From Algoriphagus lutimaris (lineage in GTDB: Bacteria > Bacteroidota > Bacteroidia > Cytophagales > Cyclobacteriaceae), in assembly GCF_017051705.1 (NCBI RefSeq), contig NZ_JAFIDJ010000002.1, positions 1,492,732 to 1,556,731 on the forward strand: a stretch of 64,000 nt of DNA, written 5' to 3'. A model generated the notes under the pieces. The model ran no database searches and was not told where the DNA came from. It was given only the letters and a program-made list of their open reading frames with translations. The position numbers and the translations under genes are program-made. Below, piece after piece: positions 33,550 to 43,272 of the stretch. Numbering within the stretch: the stretch's first letter is position 1; each line of letters begins with the position of its first letter.

Positions 33550-36500
33550 ATGGTAAGATTTTTATTGGCCAGGCCTATTGCTGTTTTTATGACTTTTATG
33601 GCTTTGATCGTGTTTTCGATCATTGCCTTACGCCTTCTTCCTATTTCTTTATTACCGCCGATAGATGTGCCACAAATCGTGGTCAAAGTGAATTATCCCA
33701 ATGCATCTCCAGAGGCCATCGAACAAAATGTTCTTCGCCCTATCCGAGAGGGGATGGTGACTTTAAATGGCTTGGAAGATATGGACTCCAAAGCGGGTTC
33801 AGAAGTGGGAACAATTCGGTTGACGTTTGATTATAGCACTCGAATGGAATTGGCTTACATTGATGTCAATGAGAAGATTGATCGCCTGACCAATAGTTTT
33901 CCCCAGGATTTGGGACGACCAGAGGTGATTCGGATCAATACCTCAGATATTCCTGTGGCTCGGGTACAAGTCATCCCAAAAGAAGGGATAGATGAAGTGG
34001 AAGTTAGCCTTCTTTCCGAAAATGTGCTCAAAAAGCGGATCGAGCAATTGCCTGGGGTTTCTTTGGTGGATATCAATGGCAAGAAGGAGCGGATCATCAC
34101 TGTTGCCCCGAATGCCGATGTGTTAAACTCTTTGGGATTGACTCAGGAAAATTTAACCCAAGCGATTAGTTCTGGAAATTCAGATCTCAGTGGGATTTCA
34201 GTAAAAGATGGGCAGTTTAGGTACTATTTACGGCTAGCCACCCGTGTGAATTCACCTTCAGATATTGAACAATTACCAGTAAGAGCGCCCTCTGGAGCCA
34301 TTATCCCTTTAGGGAAATTGGCAGAAGTGAAGTATGAAACCAAAGAAATGCTGGGCTACCATTTATATGGGGAGCAGGAGGGATTGGTCATTACAGTTCA
34401 TAAACAGGCTTCCGCCAAGATGAATGAACTAATGCCGGAATTGAAAGCTGCATTGGAGCTTTTTAGAACGGATTATCCTCAGGTAAATTTTGAGCTGACT
34501 CAAGATCAATCTAATCTTCTCAATGCAGCTATATCCAATTTGGAAACCAGTTTGCTTTTTGGGGGGATATTTGCATTTGCGGTATTGTTTTTATTTATGA
34601 AGGATTATCGATTGCCGCTGATTATCGGAGTGAGTTTGCCCTCTTCCTTGGTCATTAGCTTTTTAGTATTCTACTTTTTTGACCTTTCCATCAATATCAT
34701 TTCATTGTCCGGACTTGCACTTGGAATTGGGATGTTGATTGATAATGCCATCATCGTGCTTGATAACATTACTAGAAAAAGAGATGCTGGATTGTCGATT
34801 TTTGACGCCTGTGTGGAGGGTGTAAATGAAGTGATGGGAGCCTTGATCAGTTCGGTGATGACCACATTGGCGGTATTTGTTCCCTTGGTATTTCTAAGTG
34901 GAATTTCTGGAGCCCTGTTTTTTGACCAGGCGGTAGCGGTTACAGCGATTCTTTCGGTATCCTTGGCAGTTGCATTCATTCTGTTGCCCATGCTCTACCT
35001 TCTTTTGTTCGGTAGGAGCAAGAAAGCGATGGATAAAGAAGAAGGACCTTTCTTCCGTGGGGTTTTAAAAGTCTATGAATCGGGGTATCGTCGGATTACA
35101 AAAAACCGAAAATTGGCATTTCTGTTTTTTGCCATATTGATCCCCCTTGGATTGGGAATCAGTCAGATGTTAGAAACTGAAGGTTTGCCTGAAATTGAAA
35201 AATTGGATGCAACACTGGATGTAGATTGGAATGAACCCATTTCCGCCATAGAGAACAGAGATCGAGTATTAACCATGGTTAAGCAACTCAATGGGAAGTA
35301 TGAACAGGTGGAGTCAGATATCGGCGTTCGTCAGTTTTTGTTATTTGATGGGGAAAACTCTATCCAACAAGCATTTCTTTATTTCTTATTTCCCGATCAG
35401 GAATCCAAGTCCAATCAAATGGAGTCTTTGAGGACTTTTCTTAAAGAAAACTATCCGGCAGCTACCTTTACCTTGGGGGATGCTCCCAACGCCTTTGATC
35501 AGCTTTTTAATTCAAGTCTACCCTATTATGAGGTACGATGGAAAGATCTTGCATCAAAAAAGCCGGTAGAAGAAAAGCAGATGGATCCATGGCTCAGTCA
35601 GTTTCCAACAGATAATTGGGAAAGAGGTCCAGGTTTGCAAAAAGAATCCTCTGTCGTGTTTACACTTAGTGCAGATAAGTTAGCTATCTATCAGATTCCA
35701 GTGAGTTCTGTCCAGGATCAAATTTCCAAGCTTTTTGGGAGTTACACTATCACAGATATCAAACGATTTGGTGAAATCACTCCTATTAAACTTAAAGAGC
35801 CCAATGCACGATTTGAGGACTTGCTTAGAACGACGAGAATTTCAGCATCTGACAGTGCTTCCTATACCTTAGGAGAGTTCATAGAATATGAATACGAGGA
35901 TCATTATAAATATGTAACTGCAGACAAAGGAGGGATTTACCAGTCTGTGTATTTAAATGGAGCTAATCCCGAACGGCTTCAAAGTTCGATTTTCCAATGG
36001 GGAGTGGAAAAGAACTTGAGTATTGAAATGGCTGGCCAGTATTTTAAGGATAGAGAAAACCTTATCCAGTTGATATCCATATTGTTGATTTCTGTGTTGC
36101 TACTGTATTTTATTTTGGCAGCACAATTTGAAAGCTTTATTCAACCACTTATCGTGGTATTTACGTTGCCTTTAGGCATAGGGGGAGCGTTTTTTGTGCT
36201 TTGGGTTTTTGGAGGCTCGCTGAATGTTATGTCCGCCATAGGCTTAGTGGTGATGTTGGGAATTATGGTCAATGATGCCATTTTAAAGATTGATACCATT
36301 AATAGGCTTCGAGCAAATTATCATGCGGATGATTCCTTAACGGAAGAGGAAAGTCTGGAAAAAGCCTTGCATGAGGCAGGACAGATCAGGTTGAAACCGA
36401 TTATGATGACTTCGATTACGACGATTCTGGCTTTGATCCCTATTGTATTTAGCAGTGGTTTGGGAGCCGATTTACAAAGACCATTGGTTTTGGCAGTAAT

Positions 36501-36597
36501 CGGAGGCTTGACTATCGGAACTATTACTGCCCTATATTTTGTGCCTTTGGCTTATTGGTTTTTTGTGCCTAAAAAGAAGAAAATGGTAAACGCATGA
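33550..36597 (+). CDS. RND efflux permease, first of two
   Basis: 1015 aa, a full-length RND pump with 12 predicted helices and two periplasmic porter loops. N-terminus MVRFLLARPIAVFMTFMALI, porter start PIDVPQIVVKVNYPNASPEA. In helix 4 the proton-relay segment is GMLIDNAIIVLDN with Asp398 kept but the second Asp of AcrB (D408) replaced by Asn399; in helix 10, GIMVNDAILKID has Asn908 where AcrB has Lys940. These differ from the classical AcrB relay but occur in other hydrophobe/amphiphile subfamilies. Substrate unknown. Stop overlaps the next ATG (ATGA). Confidence 0.92.
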   Translation: MVRFLLARPIAVFMTFMALIVFSIIALRLLPISLLPPIDVPQIVVKVNYPNASPEAIEQNVLRPIREGMVTLNGLEDMDSKAGSEVGTIRLTFDYSTRMELAYIDVNEKIDRLTNSFPQDLGRPEVIRINTSDIPVARVQVIPKEGIDEVEVSLLSENVLKKRIEQLPGVSLVDINGKKERIITVAPNADVLNSLGLTQENLTQAISSGNSDLSGISVKDGQFRYYLRLATRVNSPSDIEQLPVRAPSGAIIPLGKLAEVKYETKEMLGYHLYGEQEGLVITVHKQASAKMNELMPELKAALELFRTDYPQVNFELTQDQSNLLNAAISNLETSLLFGGIFAFAVLFLFMKDYRLPLIIGVSLPSSLVISFLVFYFFDLSINIISLSGLALGIGMLIDNAIIVLDNITRKRDAGLSIFDACVEGVNEVMGALISSVMTTLAVFVPLVFLSGISGALFFDQAVAVTAILSVSLAVAFILLPMLYLLLFGRSKKAMDKEEGPFFRGVLKVYESGYRRITKNRKLAFLFFAILIPLGLGISQMLETEGLPEIEKLDATLDVDWNEPISAIENRDRVLTMVKQLNGKYEQVESDIGVRQFLLFDGENSIQQAFLYFLFPDQESKSNQMESLRTFLKENYPAATFTLGDAPNAFDQLFNSSLPYYEVRWKDLASKKPVEEKQMDPWLSQFPTDNWERGPGLQKESSVVFTLSADKLAIYQIPVSSVQDQISKLFGSYTITDIKRFGEITPIKLKEPNARFEDLLRTTRISASDSASYTLGEFIEYEYEDHYKYVTADKGGIYQSVYLNGANPERLQSSIFQWGVEKNLSIEMAGQYFKDRENLIQLISILLISVLLLYFILAAQFESFIQPLIVVFTLPLGIGGAFFVLWVFGGSLNVMSAIGLVVMLGIMVNDAILKIDTINRLRANYHADDSLTEEESLEKALHEAGQIRLKPIMMTSITTILALIPIVFSSGLGADLQRPLVLAVIGGLTIGTITALYFVPLAYWFFVPKKKKMVNA

Positions 36598-39500
36598 CCC
36601 CATTTAGGATCATCATCGTATTTGTGTTGCTTTCCATCATGGGCTTTGCCGTGGTGCCTTTATTATCTGTGGATTTGGTTCCCAGAGAGAGGGCTCCTGT
36701 TTTATCCGTACGATTTAGTGTCCAAAATGCACCTCCGGAAATAGTAGAGAAATTAGGAACTTCCCCTTTGGAAGGAGCACTTTCCAGGCTCTCTGAATTA
36801 AAGAAAATCACTTCTGTCTCCAACTATAACTCAGGGTTTATCCAATTGGATTTTGATAAAAAATCCGATATGGAAATGAAGAAGTTTGAGGTGTCATCCA
36901 TCATCCGACAGGTGTATCCCCAACTGGATCCTTTGGTGGGATACCCATTGGTATATCAAAGTGGAGAACAAAGAGATGAGGAGAAATCCCCCATATTAAC
37001 TTACAGTGTCAATGGTCCATTTGCTTCTTTTGAAATCAAGAAAATAGCAGAGGATGTATTGAAGCCGGCTTTGACCAAATTTGAAGAGGTGGAGGAAGTG
37101 ACGGTCAGTGGAGCGAATGATTTGCAAGTCTATATTACTTTTAATATCCAAAAATTGCAGGCCTATGGAATTTCAGGAAGTCAATTAAGGAATTCAATTA
37201 ACCAGGCCTTTGGAAGAAATTATCCAGGATCAGTCATCAACTCCAAAGGGGAAACTTTATTCGTACAAGTAGACAGATCTCTAAAGGATTTAGATCAGTT
37301 AGAAAATCTCCGAGTGCATCAGGTAGATGGAAAAGATGTTTACTTAAGAGATGTTGCGAAATTGACTTTAGAGGAATCCGAACCCATGAGTTATTACCGG
37401 ATTAATGGGAATAATTCAGTAACCCTATCTATTACCAGTCGGGAAGGAGTGAATAAGGTGCTCTTGGCTCAAAACCTAAAGAAATCCCTTGAAGATGCCC
37501 AGACCTTATTGCCTCCAGGTTTTGAGGTCAGGCTGGAAACCGACGACACCGAATATCTGGAAAAAGAGCTCAACAAAATCTACAAAAGATCAGGTCTATC
37601 CATCTTGATATTGATCATCTTCATTTTTTTGATCAACAGAAATCTCAAGTACTTGTCCATCTTATTCGTGGGGATTGTAGCTAATATCAGTTTGTCTGCG
37701 ATGATCCTTTACTTTTTGAATGTGGATATTCATTTGTATACAATTGCAGGACTGACCATTAGCTTTGGACTGATCGTGGATAATGCGATCATTATGATTG
37801 ATCATTTGCACAAGCATAGGAATCGAAAAGTCTTTTTAGCCTTACTGGCAGCATCTTTAACCACCATTTTGGCCTTGATGATCGTTTTCTTTTTACCCGA
37901 AGAAGACAGGAATAACCTCACTGAATTTTCAATAGCTGTTTCAGTAATGTTGGGAATTTCCTTACTGATTGCTTTATTTTTTACTCCGGCATTTTATCAG
38001 CTTCTTTTCAAGGAAAAGGTCAAAGAAGGAAGAAGATTAACTATCCCAAAATTGAGGAATAGAGTAAAATATCTTCGCTGGTACCAATCAGGAATTGCTT
38101 GGACAGCCAATTATCGAAAGACCTTTATTTTCGGGATCATTTTGTTATTTGGAACGCCCATCTTTTTTCTCCCTGCCAAATGGGATGATCATGAATGGTA
38201 TAATAAGACGATAGGTAACAACTTCTATCAGGAAGAAATTAGGCCTTACGTAGATAAAGCATTAGGAGGTTCGCTTCGAATGTTTGTTCGGGGTACTTAT
38301 GAGAAATCAAGTTATCGGGAACCTGTAAAAACCAGATTGTATGTTTCTGCTAGACTCCCATTTGGGAACACGCTGGAGCAAATGGATTTTATCATGAGGG
38401 AATTCGAAACCTACCTCAAAGGGGTAGAAGGAATCGATAAGTTTGTGACTTCAGTACAGTCGGGACAAAGAGCCAATATTCAAATAACATTTAAAGAAGC
38501 CTATGAGAACGGAGCACTTCCTTACCAGCTAAAAGGGAAGTTAACCGTGAAGTCCACTGATTGGAGTGGAGCAAGTTGGCAGATATCCGGTGTCGGTCAA
38601 GGATTTTATACAGGACCTGGTGGAGAGCAAATTCCTTCTTTTACGGTGGAGATGAAAGGCTATAATTTTGATGAATTGGAGCGGCAAGCGAATGTATTGG
38701 CGGGGAAATTACTTGCTCATAAGCGAATACAAGAAGTTAATACCAATGAACGACGTTATTTTGAACAGAAAACGGAAGAGTTTGTCCTTCGCCTAGATCA
38801 GAACCAAATTGCCTTGGGAGGTACTAATCAATATGAAATAATCAATGCGCTACAAGAGCTTTCTAAACCCCAGGGAGCAAATGGACTTCTTACCATAGAG
38901 AATAAAAATTATCCCCTCTTGGTAAGGGAAAAAGAATCACCTTCCTTTAGCCGATTCGATTTGGAGAATAAAGGATTGATTAGTGGAGAAGATAAAATTT
39001 TAAAAATATCAGACTTTGGAACCCTTGAAAAAGAAACCACGACCAGCGCTTTGAATAAAGTGGATAGACAGTATGTTCGAATTGTTTCCTTTGAATACAT
39101 GGGCTCCTACAAATTTGGGGATGAGTATTTGGAGGAGGTGCTTGAGGAAATGAAAAAAGTCATGCCTATTGGTTATGAAGCTAAAAAGGATAGCCGATAC
39201 TTCAGTTTTGAAAGTGAAAAGCGAAAGTATAGCCTTTTGGGCTTTTTGATTATCGGAATCTTTATGATTTGCTCAGTGCTATTTGAAAATCTGAAACAAC
39301 CTATTTACATCATTGTAATCATACCGATCAGTTTTATAGGGTTGTTTTTAATATTTTCTCTCTTCGATTTCTATTTTGATCAAGGGGGATATGCCGCCTT
39401 TGTGATGCTGGGCGGACTGGCTGTAAATGCTGGGATCTTTGTGATTAATGATTTAAACAACCGGCAAAAGGGACTTTATAATAGAAATGTGTTGAAGTCT

Positions 39501-39791
39501 GTGGCGGGAAAAGCCATTCCGATCTTATTGACTGTATTGTCCACTTGTTTCGGTTTGATTCCATTTGTCATTGAAGGGCAGAATGAGATCTTCTGGTTCT
39601 CATTGGCTATAGGGACAATTGGTGGACTTACATTTAGTATGTTGGGTGTGTTTTGGGTACTACCAGTATTGCTTTGGAAACGGTCCATACCCATTCGAAA
39701 TAGCAAGAAAATTGCTTCGGATGAAGTAGAAGCACAGCCCAAAAAGAAAAGGGTAAAGTTTAAAATTGGAAAATTCTGGAAGAGGAAATAA
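36594..39791 (+). CDS. RND efflux permease, second of two
   Basis: 1065 aa. Same family as the preceding gene but clearly divergent. Helix 1 is IIIVFVLLSIMGFAVVPLLS; porter start RERAPVLSVRFSVQNAPPEI. Helix 4 relay GLIVDNAIIMIDH has Asp396-Asn397; helix 10 GGLAVNAGIFVIND has Asn945 in place of the AcrB Lys. A basic tail (QPKKKRVKFKIGKFWKRK) is unusual and probably cytosolic. With one adaptor and two unlike permeases, the operon resembles MdtABC, where two pump proteins form a mixed trimer. Convergent with the NamZ-like gene, 20 bp apart. Confidence 0.9.
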   Translation: MTPFRIIIVFVLLSIMGFAVVPLLSVDLVPRERAPVLSVRFSVQNAPPEIVEKLGTSPLEGALSRLSELKKITSVSNYNSGFIQLDFDKKSDMEMKKFEVSSIIRQVYPQLDPLVGYPLVYQSGEQRDEEKSPILTYSVNGPFASFEIKKIAEDVLKPALTKFEEVEEVTVSGANDLQVYITFNIQKLQAYGISGSQLRNSINQAFGRNYPGSVINSKGETLFVQVDRSLKDLDQLENLRVHQVDGKDVYLRDVAKLTLEESEPMSYYRINGNNSVTLSITSREGVNKVLLAQNLKKSLEDAQTLLPPGFEVRLETDDTEYLEKELNKIYKRSGLSILILIIFIFLINRNLKYLSILFVGIVANISLSAMILYFLNVDIHLYTIAGLTISFGLIVDNAIIMIDHLHKHRNRKVFLALLAASLTTILALMIVFFLPEEDRNNLTEFSIAVSVMLGISLLIALFFTPAFYQLLFKEKVKEGRRLTIPKLRNRVKYLRWYQSGIAWTANYRKTFIFGIILLFGTPIFFLPAKWDDHEWYNKTIGNNFYQEEIRPYVDKALGGSLRMFVRGTYEKSSYREPVKTRLYVSARLPFGNTLEQMDFIMREFETYLKGVEGIDKFVTSVQSGQRANIQITFKEAYENGALPYQLKGKLTVKSTDWSGASWQISGVGQGFYTGPGGEQIPSFTVEMKGYNFDELERQANVLAGKLLAHKRIQEVNTNERRYFEQKTEEFVLRLDQNQIALGGTNQYEIINALQELSKPQGANGLLTIENKNYPLLVREKESPSFSRFDLENKGLISGEDKILKISDFGTLEKETTTSALNKVDRQYVRIVSFEYMGSYKFGDEYLEEVLEEMKKVMPIGYEAKKDSRYFSFESEKRKYSLLGFLIIGIFMICSVLFENLKQPIYIIVIIPISFIGLFLIFSLFDFYFDQGGYAAFVMLGGLAVNAGIFVINDLNNRQKGLYNRNVLKSVAGKAIPILLTVLSTCFGLIPFVIEGQNEIFWFSLAIGTIGGLTFSMLGVFWVLPVLLWKRSIPIRNSKKIASDEVEAQPKKKRVKFKIGKFWKRK

Positions 39792-39811
39792 GCAAAGCAA
39801 AAAAGCCTTCA

Positions 39812-41080
39812 TTAAGGATATAACAAATAGCTTTTTCTCATTTTTTTATAGTTACTTAAACCCGGTTCCCAACTGGCTCTAATCTCTTCTTCAGAAGCAC
39901 CTGAAATAATCTGTTGACGAAAAAGGCCTGAACCAATTAATTTTTCTATGGTGCCCATTTGATTGCTGAGGCTGGAATCAAAGAATTTCTCTTTATGCGG
40001 ATGGTTTTTATAGAGCTCCATGATCCAGGTTAAGTTGATTTGCCCCCTTTTCCTTAATTCATCTGTATCTACATTCCTTAAATCAATCCCATAGCACACT
40101 TGATCCATGAATAAGGGGGTTTCAGCCATTCCTTTGATACCGGTAGGGGTGTAGGAAAATTCATAAATCCCTTTTAATTCCGGGCTACCTAATACAGTAA
40201 AAGGAAAATACGTTCCTCTTCCATGATTCAGGTAAACTCCTTCAAACATACAGGTAGAAGGATATAAAAGTACGGCTTGTTGGGTATTCAAATTCGGCGA
40301 AGGTGGCACGGGAAGAGTATATTCCATGTCATGATTATAATTGGCAACCTTGATGATTTTTAATTTGCATTGAACACCATTGGTTAGCCAGTTTTCCCCG
40401 TTGGCCATTTGAGCAAATTCGGCCACGGTCAACCCATGAGACATAGGAATAGGGAACATGCCAATTCCTGACTTATACTTCATATCTAAGATAGGACCGT
40501 CAATAAGATAGGCATTGGGGTTCGGTCGATCCAAAATCATGAGCTCCTTACCATTTTCTGAACAAGCCTCCATTAATCGGGAAAGTGCATTGATATTGGT
40601 GTAGAATCTTACTCCCACATCTTGTAAATCATAGATCATGATATCCACATCGGCCATATCCTCTTTGGAAGGTTTGTTTTTCTTGCCATAGAGAGAAATT
40701 ATGGGAATACCAGTTTTCTGATCTATTTCATCACTCACCTTTGCTCCAGCACTGACATTCCCTCTAAATCCATGTTCCGGTCCGAATACCTTCACCACTT
40801 CCACCCCCAGGCTCAGCAAGCTATCGACCAAGTGGGTTTTTCCAATAATGGCCGTTTGATTCGCCATGATCGCCACTCTTTTTCCTTTTAAATATGGGAC
40901 ATATAGATCTGTCTGTTCTGCTCCGGTTTTGATTGCTTGAGATTGCCCTTTTGAAGCTAATGGTAATAGGGTTAAAAAAATTAAAAAGGTAGAGGCCCAA
41001 GAGATGAATGAAAGGGCAGAAGCTTGACGATCGAAATGATAGGTAGTGTTCAAGGAAGTTGTATTAAAATGAAAATTCAA
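39812..41080 (-). CDS. DUF1343 protein, NamZ-type exo-beta-N-acetylmuramidase
   Basis: 422 aa in the longest reading, which begins with TTG at 41080; no ATG or GTG lies upstream of the signal-like helix (SFISWASTFLIFLTLLPLAS), and TTG 41053 is the alternative. The domain fits DUF1343/NamZ: GKRVAIMANQTAIIGKTHLV, VVKVFGPEHGFRGNVSAGAK, IPIISLYGKKNKPSKEDMAD, DIMIYDLQDVGVRFYTNINA, LDRPNPN, and EGVYLNHGRGTYFPFTVLG. Characterised NamZ enzymes remove MurNAc from the non-reducing end of peptidoglycan fragments for cell-wall recycling. Exported. The start is uncertain; the identity is not. Confidence 0.87.
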   Translation of the reverse strand: MNFHFNTTSLNTTYHFDRQASALSFISWASTFLIFLTLLPLASKGQSQAIKTGAEQTDLYVPYLKGKRVAIMANQTAIIGKTHLVDSLLSLGVEVVKVFGPEHGFRGNVSAGAKVSDEIDQKTGIPIISLYGKKNKPSKEDMADVDIMIYDLQDVGVRFYTNINALSRLMEACSENGKELMILDRPNPNAYLIDGPILDMKYKSGIGMFPIPMSHGLTVAEFAQMANGENWLTNGVQCKLKIIKVANYNHDMEYTLPVPPSPNLNTQQAVLLYPSTCMFEGVYLNHGRGTYFPFTVLGSPELKGIYEFSYTPTGIKGMAETPLFMDQVCYGIDLRNVDTDELRKRGQINLTWIMELYKNHPHKEKFFDSSLSNQMGTIEKLIGSGLFRQQIISGASEEEIRASWEPGLSNYKKMRKSYLLYP

Positions 41081-41204
41081 AATAATGACAAATGATCAGG
41101 TTTGTTCAGGGAATTTTATTTTCCTGAAAAATTAATTCATTAGGATGTCCTATATTTTCATTTTTTTGAGACTAACCGGTACATGCTTCTTTACAGTTTT
41201 AAAT

Positions 41205-42395
41205 ATGAATAATCGATTTACCATTCTGCATTATGTTTTCCTTTTTCTATTTTTTTCTTGTTCGGAGTCCTCTGAGGAAGAAACGGTCAGGGAAGATAAT
41301 TACCTTCGTGAATTTCGGTTTGAGGTAGTGGATTCTGTTTTGGTTGATGCATTGGAAGTTTTAGTTGCTTTGGATTATGATCAGGAAAGTGATCGTTTCT
41401 TGCTAAAAAAACTGAGTGAAGGGAAAGTATATGTGGTCGATTCGAAGGGAGAAATTCTTCAAACCGTGGATTTGGGGGGAGAAGGCCCGAATCAAGTAGG
41501 GGCTTTCACAGAGGGACAATTTCTAGGTGCAAGCGGCTATATTTTTAAGGAATTTTCACCAACGATGGATTTTCATCAATATGACTTTGATTTTCAAAAA
41601 GTAAAAGTTCATACTGGTGCTGCTGTAGGAATTAATGCGTTAGTAATCAACTTTTATAAGCAAACTTTTGACGCGCTTACCATAAATGGAGAGCCTTATT
41701 TACTAGGAGAAGAAATCAACGCCTATGATGCCGGTAAGATTAGCGGAAATAAAATTGGAGCCGCCTTTTATGAAAGAGCCAATACGGGGTTTCTCTTAAA
41801 TTTGAATCAAGACTCAATTCAAAGAATTAATCTTTTTACAGAGGATTGGAGGCCAAGACAGGAAAAAATATGGGTAGGGAACAGTTTACCTAATATAGCC
41901 TCGGATCCCAAAACCCAATCAGCCTTCGTACTTCCCACTAAAGGCAATCAATTGAGTTTTTTTAAAGTAAGTCCTAGTGGATTGGAATTTCAAAATAGCA
42001 TTGAATTGATTCATCCAGCGCGTGAAGATGCAGAAATTAATGCGGACCAAGATGACTTGACCTATCCTGGATTTGATAATGTTAGAAATTTGGGAGAATA
42101 CCAGTTGGTATCTTTCAATACAGCAATTCCAGAAGATGTTTTGAATGGGATTAAAGCTAAAGCAGGTGAAAATTATTATAGTGATCCTGAGTTTAAGGAG
42201 GCTTTAGAATTGTTTAGAAATTCAAAGTATATCTTAATCAAAGATGGGAAACAGGTAGGTGTGATCAATGAGGACCCTCAAGAAGGAACGATCAATTTGG
42301 GCCTTCCCGATGGAACTGTGCTCGTCAAAGCGGCAGATGGAGAAATTGAGCGAGATTACAATTTATTTTATAAAATGAAGGTTGTAGAAAAATAG
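41205..42395 (+). CDS. Lipoprotein of probable beta-propeller fold
   Basis: 396 aa from ATG 41205, giving a lipobox (FTILHYVFLFLFFSC, Cys about residue 18); the 20 upstream codons would disrupt it. Repeated patterns such as VLVALDYDQESDRFLLKKLS, GKVYVVDSKGEILQTVDLGG EGP broken by loops, and SGYIFKEFSPTMDFHQYDFD look like six-bladed propeller or DUF4221-type lipoproteins of Bacteroidota. No catalytic residues seen. Divergent from NamZ and convergent with the barrel protein; no operon partner. Function unknown. Confidence 0.65.
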   Translation: MNNRFTILHYVFLFLFFSCSESSEEETVREDNYLREFRFEVVDSVLVDALEVLVALDYDQESDRFLLKKLSEGKVYVVDSKGEILQTVDLGGEGPNQVGAFTEGQFLGASGYIFKEFSPTMDFHQYDFDFQKVKVHTGAAVGINALVINFYKQTFDALTINGEPYLLGEEINAYDAGKISGNKIGAAFYERANTGFLLNLNQDSIQRINLFTEDWRPRQEKIWVGNSLPNIASDPKTQSAFVLPTKGNQLSFFKVSPSGLEFQNSIELIHPAREDAEINADQDDLTYPGFDNVRNLGEYQLVSFNTAIPEDVLNGIKAKAGENYYSDPEFKEALELFRNSKYILIKDGKQVGVINEDPQEGTINLGLPDGTVLVKAADGEIERDYNLFYKMKVVEK

Positions 42396-42452
42396 AAGGA
42401 AGAACTTCTAACCAAAGCAAGGTTAAAAATAATCTTAACCCCCCCCCATCCA

Positions 42453-43148
42453 TTACCGGAAAGCATCATATACTACGATCCCTATTGAGGCATTGATGAG
42501 CTGAAGGGGACTATAGCGAGGATGGTATTCAAATTCACCATTTCCTTTTGTTGGGATATATTCTGTATCTCTTTTGGTAAGAAACCTCATGGATTCCCCA
42601 TCCTGATAATTGATTCTTAGGTCAAGTTTTATAAATTCCGAGCCAGGAATCGGAATAAGAAGCCCTCCACCTACTTTGTAACCAAGTCCCCAATCTTCCA
42701 TATCCTTTCCTACTTCTACTTTTTCCTCAAAAAGAGAAGGGCGGATTTTGAACCTGGAGTAAAGGTAGTTTGCGCCGACTTGTATTTCTAGGTAAGGGGT
42801 AAGTTTGCTGCTTGTGGAGGGGAGAAATCGGAATACTGTCATACCTGATAAATAATTATTATTTCTCCTTAGCCTAAACTCATCATTAAAACCAGGATAT
42901 AGATCATCTCTTTTTTCCAGTTTGGAGCCATAAATACCATATCCCAATTCGAAGCCTATTTGGAAAGGCTGATTATAAAACTCATATAGGACAATACCTG
43001 AAATAGTAGGAAACACCACTCGCTCAACCTCTGACTTCAGTTTTGAAGTGGGGAAACCATTATTGAAATGAATTCCACCTATGAAAAATTGAGCTTTTAA
43101 ACTTGTACTACTAATTAAAAAGAAGAGGATAAGTAATGTTTTTCGCAT
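42453..43148 (-). CDS. Outer-membrane beta-barrel protein
   Basis: 231 aa. Signal peptide MRKTLLILFFLISSTSLKAQ, then alternating amphipathic strands typical of small 8-10-stranded barrels: FFIGGIHFNNGFPTSKLKSE, FQIGFELGYGIYGSKLEKRD, LTPYLEIQVGANYLYSRFKI and LGYKVGGGLLIPIPGSEFIK; C-terminal ASIGIVVYDAFR with aromatic ending. It resembles the PorT-like barrels but I cannot assign a subfamily. Its stop lies just after a run of nine C (42439-42447). Confidence 0.75.
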   Translation of the reverse strand: MRKTLLILFFLISSTSLKAQFFIGGIHFNNGFPTSKLKSEVERVVFPTISGIVLYEFYNQPFQIGFELGYGIYGSKLEKRDDLYPGFNDEFRLRRNNNYLSGMTVFRFLPSTSSKLTPYLEIQVGANYLYSRFKIRPSLFEEKVEVGKDMEDWGLGYKVGGGLLIPIPGSEFIKLDLRINYQDGESMRFLTKRDTEYIPTKGNGEFEYHPRYSPLQLINASIGIVVYDAFR

Positions 43149-43272
43149 ATGGGTTAATACGAAACATAGAAGTCTGTTTGTTTAAGTTATTCAAAATACT
43201 TATTAGGGTTTTTTATTTGACTAGTACTTGAAAGGACTTTAGTATCTTAAGTTTCCAATAACAATTCAAGGT

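Noticed and set aside
39799-39836. AAAAAGC/GCTTTTT hairpin between the second RND permease and the NamZ-like gene
   Set aside because: The stem is only 7 bp with a loop of about 25 nt, partly inside the NamZ coding end; too weak to call a terminator.
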